This document shows positions 6,879-9,963 of a stretch of 9,963 nucleotides of DNA, piece after piece. The stretch is taken from assembly GCA_015232165.1 (NCBI GenBank), contig JADGAE010000046.1, positions 1 to 9,963 on the forward strand, written 5' to 3'. The notes below the pieces were generated by a model, which saw nothing but the letters and a program-made list of their open reading frames with translations, had not been told where the DNA came from and searched no databases. Every line of letters starts with the position of its first letter. The stretch's first letter is position 1. This DNA comes from Nitrospirota bacterium. GTDB lineage: Bacteria > Nitrospirota > Thermodesulfovibrionia > Thermodesulfovibrionales > Magnetobacteriaceae. The position numbers and the translations under genes are program-made.

Positions 6879-7563
6879 ATCTATATTTTTTGGTTGAGGG
6901 AACTACGGAAACTAAAGTCTATCCCAAGTGGCTTACATACCTTGTCCCACAGTTAGTAGAAGTGGAAAGATTTGAGTTAGCAAGAGAAAATAATTACTAT
7001 ATTCTTTCTGCTGGTGGCTATCCTTCTATTAAACGTAACCATTTACCTATTGCTATTGGAGACGTAAATACATATCAACAGTATAGTCCCTGGTTGTATG
7101 TCTTGATGCAGAAGAGATGGATGTTGTTGACAAATACACAGAGATTATCGAGTTTCTGTCTGATGAAGGGTTATCGCTTAAGACTGCAAGACTGGAAATA
7201 GTAATCCAAAACAGATGCCTTGAGACATGGTTCTTAGGAAACAGGCAAATTTATTTAGAATACCCTAATGGAGCAGAATTAAAAAAATACACAAGCCATT
7301 TCAACGTATCAACGGACGATCCTGAATTAATGCTAAACAACGGTGATTTTACAACCCACGCAAGATTTCACTCAGCATACCTTAATGCGTTGTTTAGAGA
7401 AAAAAAGATTAAACATTCAAAATCCAATCCTCGCTATGTCATAGAAGAGCACTACATACAAGAATTAATCAAACGAACAAGCAATTATAACCACCTTGCC
7501 ACACTTAAGCTATTTTTAGACTTTTGCACTGCTATAAACAACAACTCCAAGTATCAGGATTGA
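6875..7563 (+). pseudogene. TOPRIM-like (DUF4276-like) partner protein, frameshifted
   Basis: Two overlapping frames together make one protein of about 229 residues. Frame one, from TTG 6875, gives MNLYFLVEGTTETKVYP, the VEG-x-x-E motif (E8, E12) of TOPRIM-type proteins. From about 7087 the homologous reading continues in the -1 frame: SLVVCLDAEEMD, a beta-strand ending in the D-x-[DE] metal motif, then QNRCLETWFLGNR, which resembles the conserved E-x-W-L-L segment of DUF4276/DUF3226 proteins, and on to TGA at 7561-7563. Frame one itself runs on as unrelated sequence to 7201. One missing base near 7082-7090 explains everything. TTG overlaps the ATPase stop (TTGA), with GGAGG directly abutting it, so translation is probably coupled. 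If intact, it would be the metal-dependent nuclease subunit of the ATPase pair. The frameshift may be real or a sequencing error. Confidence 0.75.
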
Positions 7564-7568
7564 GCATT

Positions 7569-7655
7569 ACGGGGTCAAGGGGTCAGCGACCCCCGGCTCA
7601 GTGGGAGACTGGTCCCCTTGCGGGGGGGTCTAAGGGAGGGCAAAGCCCTCCCTTC
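7569..7655 (-). repeat. GC-rich hairpin repeat, copy R4, opposite orientation to R3
   Basis: GGGGTCAAGGGG at 7571-7582 and CCCCTTGCGGGGG around 7614-7627 match the reverse complement of 5623-5664 in element R3, with an insertion between them. Palindromes include GGGGTC-AGC-GACCCC (7579-7593) and the hairpin at 7634-7652. It begins only five bases after the stop of the TOPRIM-like gene and ends about 15 bases before the stress-protein stop. No TCATGGG terminal repeat is seen, so the copy is incomplete. Confidence 0.7.
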
Positions 7656-7670
7656 TATCTCTTATCTTTT
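7634..7670 (+). terminator. Likely intrinsic terminator after the AAA-TOPRIM cassette
   Basis: GGGAGGGC (7634-7641), loop AAA, and GCCCTCCC (7645-7652) form a perfect 8-pair GC-rich stem followed on the plus strand by a T-rich tail with TTTTT at 7667-7671. This suits termination of the rightward cassette transcript. On the minus strand no T-run follows the stem, so it is less suited to the stress-protein operon. The hairpin belongs to repeat copy R4. Confidence 0.5.
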
Positions 7671-8162
7671 TCATTCAACGACCCAGACTGCGCAGTTCTT
7701 GCACGTGTGGATGAGGGTGTTTGTCGTGCTGCCGAGGATGAACTCCTCCTTTTTGGATATTCCGCGCCTGCCAACCACGATGATGCAGGCTCCGCTGTTG
7801 CGCTGCTCCCTGATGATGCTTTCGGCAAGGGTTGACTGCTTGCTCAACACTACACTGGTGGATACGACCTCCGCGTCAAATCCGGCCTCTATAAGCATGT
7901 CGCGGTAGGTCTGGAGCATCTTGCGTTTTTCCTCAACGAGGAAATTTGCCCATTCCCTGGATTCCTCCTCGGAGACAAAGGCATCGTCCTCAAGCAGTAT
8001 GGCAATGTGGCATATGTGGGCGCTAAACCCCGGCAACCCTCCAAGCAATCCACCCACAAAGGATACCGCGCGGTGTGATTGCTCGTTGTCATCCACGGCT
8101 ATCAATAGCCGTCTGCCCTTGACTAATGTAAACATGTCGTTTTTAGCGTCTGTTTCTTTCAT
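7671..8162 (-). CDS. Universal stress protein (UspA family), ATP-binding type
   Basis: The 163-residue cytoplasmic protein has the Usp fold: a first strand RLLIAVDDNEQSHRAV (about 18-33), a helical middle, and the ATP-binding signature G131-x2-G134-x9-G144-S145 (GRRGISKKEEFILGST), followed by NTLIHTCKNCAVWVV, the usual closing strand. Intact spacing of this motif predicts nucleotide binding, as in MJ0577-type Usp proteins. The start is supported by AAGGAG (plus-strand 8172-8177) 9 bases upstream of ATG. It is the second gene of an operon, 23 bases after the protein-kinase-like gene. Usp proteins act in stress survival; the specific role is unknown. Confidence 0.93.
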   Translation of the reverse strand: MKETDAKNDMFTLVKGRRLLIAVDDNEQSHRAVSFVGGLLGGLPGFSAHICHIAILLEDDAFVSEEESREWANFLVEEKRKMLQTYRDMLIEAGFDAEVVSTSVVLSKQSTLAESIIREQRNSGACIIVVGRRGISKKEEFILGSTTNTLIHTCKNCAVWVVE

Positions 8163-8185
8163 GGCACGCAGCTCCTTTGTCTCAC

Positions 8186-9190
8186 CTATGTGAGCTTATC
8201 TCTTGCCTCCATGAGGTCCTCCAGGAGCTCTCCAACGGTGTCATAGAAGACGTTGGCCCCGTTGGAGAAGTGCAGGAGCACCAGGTTTAATGCCTCAGCG
8301 ACGTAGGGGTAGACCTTTTTGAGGTTGACCAGACGGTTTTGAAAGACGATATTCATGTCCTCCTCCCTGAGACGTTGCAAGAGTTGCGGGTTGTTGGTTT
8401 GAAGGGTTTGGACAGTGACGTCGCCACCGGCTACGATGAATGTCAGTATGTTGCCAAGACCAAAGAGGTCATAACCAAACCTGTTCTGCCTGCTTGCAAA
8501 GGTGTAGTCAAAGTCAATCCACCGCCCCTTGCCACTGTCATCATCGATGATGATGTGGTCACGCCTGATGTCGCCGTGCTTCTCATCGCGGTCATGCAGG
8601 AACCCAATAGCCTGTGTCAAGGCGATGAACTCGTCCATGACCGCCTTGAGGCGGCAGTAGTAATATTGCTCGTGACCCTTGTTTAGCGATTGGACGTGGG
8701 CCGAGAAGTTTACGCCACGGATGTAGTCAATCACCCTTATGATGTTACCCGCTGAATCCTTTACCGCAAATCCGTGCATGAAGCGTTCGTGAGCACCAAC
8801 CTTGTCCAGGATACGTGCCTCCTTCCGCGGACTTCTGATGCAGTCAAAGATGATCCCCCCAACAGTGGCGTTGTACCTCTCGTGAAACACCATCTTGATT
8901 ATCTTGCCACTGCCATCGACAAGGTCTATGGCCTTCCTGACCCAGAATTTGGGTTCGTCGTCAATGCCAAAGCGCCCCTCCTTCTGGTTGTTGCGCATGA
9001 GGTATGGCCTGCCGCCTAACAAGAGTACATCGTCGTATTCAATCCTGAAAAAATCCGACGTGTCCTCCATAATCCTTATACTCCGTGGAACCCGTGCATC
9101 GCCCGCGTGCTGAACTATCATCTGCCTCAGGGCATCCATGTCGCTGGAGCAGGTCTCGGCATCTATCATAAACTTATGTCTGAAATCCAA
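8186..9190 (-). CDS. Protein-kinase-like protein
   Basis: The 334-residue protein shows the landmarks of a eukaryotic-like kinase fold: K99 in IIKMVFHE (ATP-binding Lys), E124 in RKEAR (helix C partner), the catalytic loop HGDIRRDH (H205, D207, D211) and the metal-binding D226-F227-D228 in WIDFDYTF, where DFG reads DFD. The catalytic loop has H rather than N after D211, so it is nearer to the small-molecule and Rio/Kdo-like kinases than to classical Ser/Thr kinases; catalysis is plausible but unproven. The first 80 residues have no recognised fold. TTG at 9190 is chosen because AAGAGG (plus-strand 9197-9202) sits 6 bases upstream; ATG at residue 8 has no such site. It is the promoter-proximal gene of an operon with the UspA-family gene, suggesting that phosphorylation and stress response are linked. 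Confidence 0.8.
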   Translation of the reverse strand: MDFRHKFMIDAETCSSDMDALRQMIVQHAGDARVPRSIRIMEDTSDFFRIEYDDVLLLGGRPYLMRNNQKEGRFGIDDEPKFWVRKAIDLVDGSGKIIKMVFHERYNATVGGIIFDCIRSPRKEARILDKVGAHERFMHGFAVKDSAGNIIRVIDYIRGVNFSAHVQSLNKGHEQYYYCRLKAVMDEFIALTQAIGFLHDRDEKHGDIRRDHIIIDDDSGKGRWIDFDYTFASRQNRFGYDLFGLGNILTFIVAGGDVTVQTLQTNNPQLLQRLREEDMNIVFQNRLVNLKKVYPYVAEALNLVLLHFSNGANVFYDTVGELLEDLMEARDKLT

Positions 9191-9300
9191 TGAAAACCTC
9201 TTTTGGGCAGGGTAAATTTGCTTCGCCTGAAGATTAAGCTTGCAGGCTGTTTTCCAGAATGCCGTCCTCCCTTTAGTGTCTTTGCTTCTACTTCTTCCAT
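9166..9300 (-). CDS. Possible 44-residue leader ORF overlapping the kinase start
   Basis: ATG at 9300 opens a 44-codon frame (begins MEEVEAKTLKGG, ends DISL) that stops at 9166-9168, inside the kinase gene and 22 bases past its TTG start. It lies just downstream of a good promoter. It is basic, has no recognised domain, and its Shine-Dalgarno (AGAGAA) is weak. Translation through the kinase start could modulate the TTG initiation. It may equally be chance in a 5' untranslated region. Confidence 0.2.
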   Translation of the reverse strand: MEEVEAKTLKGGRHSGKQPASLIFRRSKFTLPKRGFHWISDISL

Positions 9301-9331
9301 TTTGTTCTCTAATGTACTGATTGATAAAATT

Positions 9332-9360
9332 AGTATAGCCTAAAAATAAGAGTTATGCAA
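9332..9360 (-). promoter_or_regulatory. Sigma70-type promoter of the kinase-Usp operon
   Basis: On the minus strand, TTGCAT (9355-9360) and TATACT (9332-9337) are separated by exactly 17 bases; they match consensus at 4 and 5 of 6 positions. Transcription would start near 9325, giving a leader of about 135 bases before the TTG at 9190. It lies in the gap after nadB, so the operon need not depend on nadB read-through. Confidence 0.55.
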
Positions 9361-9371
9361 GAATTTTCTTG
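9358..9371. promoter_or_regulatory. Dyad CAAGAA-TT-TTCTTG overlapping the -35 box
   Basis: A perfect 6-base inverted repeat with a 2-base centre. It shares its last half with the -35 element, so a protein bound here would block RNA polymerase. The same half-sites occur at 221-235 with a 3-base centre (or 7-base arms and a 1-base centre). No regulator gene is present in the window. Confidence 0.3.
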
Positions 9372-9428
9372 TATTGCTTTGATGGTCTCTTGATTTTTAT
9401 ACCTGTGGATTCCCTGTTTTTACATAGT

Positions 9429-9963
9429 TTAATCGCTTCTGTAGTGTGCACCCACGCTGTTTTCTCTGTGCAGGGCGGCGTCCACGATTAGGCAGGCTAC
9501 CTGGAGCATGTTTTTGATCTCGTTGTCATAGCGTGTTGCGTATGTGTCTTCAAGTACGTGTTCCCGCCTCTTAAGGGTATCGAGGGCGGTTGACAGCGAC
9601 TGTTCGGAGCGTATGATACCGGCCTTTTCCCACATGACCTTTCTGATGGCCTGCCTGATCTCGTCGGCGTTTTCTATCTTTGTTGTACAGAGTGGCAGTA
9701 TCAATCCTGATGTTCTGACATCTGCCCTGCGGTCGGGAGTACTCAGAGCGGCCGTGGCTGCCCTGGCACCAAAAACAAGCCCCTCCAGGAGGCTGTTGCT
9801 GGCAAGGCGGTTGGCACCATGGACGCCGGTACAGGCCACCTCGCCGGCCGCAAAAAGCCCTGCTATAGAGGTACTCCCACAGGTGTCTGTTGCGACCCCG
9901 CCCATCAGATAGTGTGCCGCCGGAGAGACCGGTATCAGCTCGGTTGTGATGTCAATGTCGTAC
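9429..9963 (-). CDS. nadB: L-aspartate oxidase, C-terminal part (5' end outside window)
   Basis: About 177 residues of the C-terminal part are present. L-aspartate oxidase is an FAD flavoprotein that oxidises aspartate to iminoaspartate, the first step of de novo NAD synthesis, feeding quinolinate synthase NadA. The fragment reads IPVSPAAHYLMGGVATD, then AGEVACTGVHGANRLASNS, the strongly conserved FAD and substrate-binding region (HGANRLASNSLLEGLVFG) that separates NadB from the related fumarate reductase and succinate dehydrogenase flavoproteins by its context. The helical C-terminal domain follows (IRKVMWEKAGIIRSEQSL) and ends at TAA 9429-9431. Reading continues to the window edge without stop. 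No nadA or nadC lies on this side. Confidence 0.95.
   Translation of the reverse strand, partial: YDIDITTELIPVSPAAHYLMGGVATDTCGSTSIAGLFAAGEVACTGVHGANRLASNSLLEGLVFGARAATAALSTPDRRADVRTSGLILPLCTTKIENADEIRQAIRKVMWEKAGIIRSEQSLSTALDTLKRREHVLEDTYATRYDNEIKNMLQVACLIVDAALHRENSVGAHYRSD

Noticed and set aside
7082..7201. Programmed -1 frameshifting in the TOPRIM-like gene
   Set aside because: No X-XXY-YYZ slippery heptamer in the right phase and no obvious stimulating stem-loop in the overlap; a mutation or sequence error explains it better.
1..9963. CRISPR array, tRNA, rRNA, or autonomous transposase gene
   Set aside because: No regular repeat-spacer array, no cloverleaf or conserved rRNA sequence, and no transposase motif was seen on either strand.

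Overview
The window is bacterial, with mostly house-keeping and signalling genes of moderate GC (roughly half) broken by two AT-rich or repeat-rich stretches. Bacteriohemerythrin, a HisKA_2 kinase, a universal stress protein and a family of GC-rich multi-hairpin intergenic repeats (core GGGGTCAAGGGG) together remind me of environmental Nitrospirota such as the magnetotactic Magnetobacterium group. That taxonomic guess is inference, and nothing here proves it.

Layout from left to right: a partial copy of the hairpin repeat (1-57); an AT-rich gene-free stretch with two perfect dyads and a plausible promoter (58-420); a small secreted protein of unknown function (421-897); a strong stem-loop (901-955); a bacteriohemerythrin (1002-1397) followed 12 bases later by a REC-PAS-HisKA_2 sensor kinase (1410-2891); a convergent copper-exporting P-type ATPase, copA (2894-5116, minus), ending 2 bases from the kinase; a 640-base gene-free repeat island with a MITE-like element (5117-5759); a two-gene cassette of a RecF/OLD-like AAA ATPase (5760-6878) and a TOPRIM-like partner carrying a frameshift (6875-7563); another repeat copy in the opposite orientation with a terminator-like hairpin (7569-7655); a minus-strand operon of a protein-kinase-like protein (8186-9190) and a universal stress protein (7671-8162) with a good sigma70-type promoter (9332-9360); and the 3' part of nadB, L-aspartate oxidase (9429-9963), running off the right edge.

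The hemerythrin and kinase look like an oxygen/redox-sensing or signalling pair. The kinase-like protein and UspA protein look like a stress-response pair. The AAA-TOPRIM cassette is the most accessory-like part: it is AT-rich, sits between inverted copies of the repeat family, and has the two-component logic of OLD-type nuclease defence systems (ATPase and TOPRIM nuclease on separate chains, as in PARIS). As read here its TOPRIM gene is broken by one missing base, so the cassette is either a decaying defence locus or carries a sequence error.
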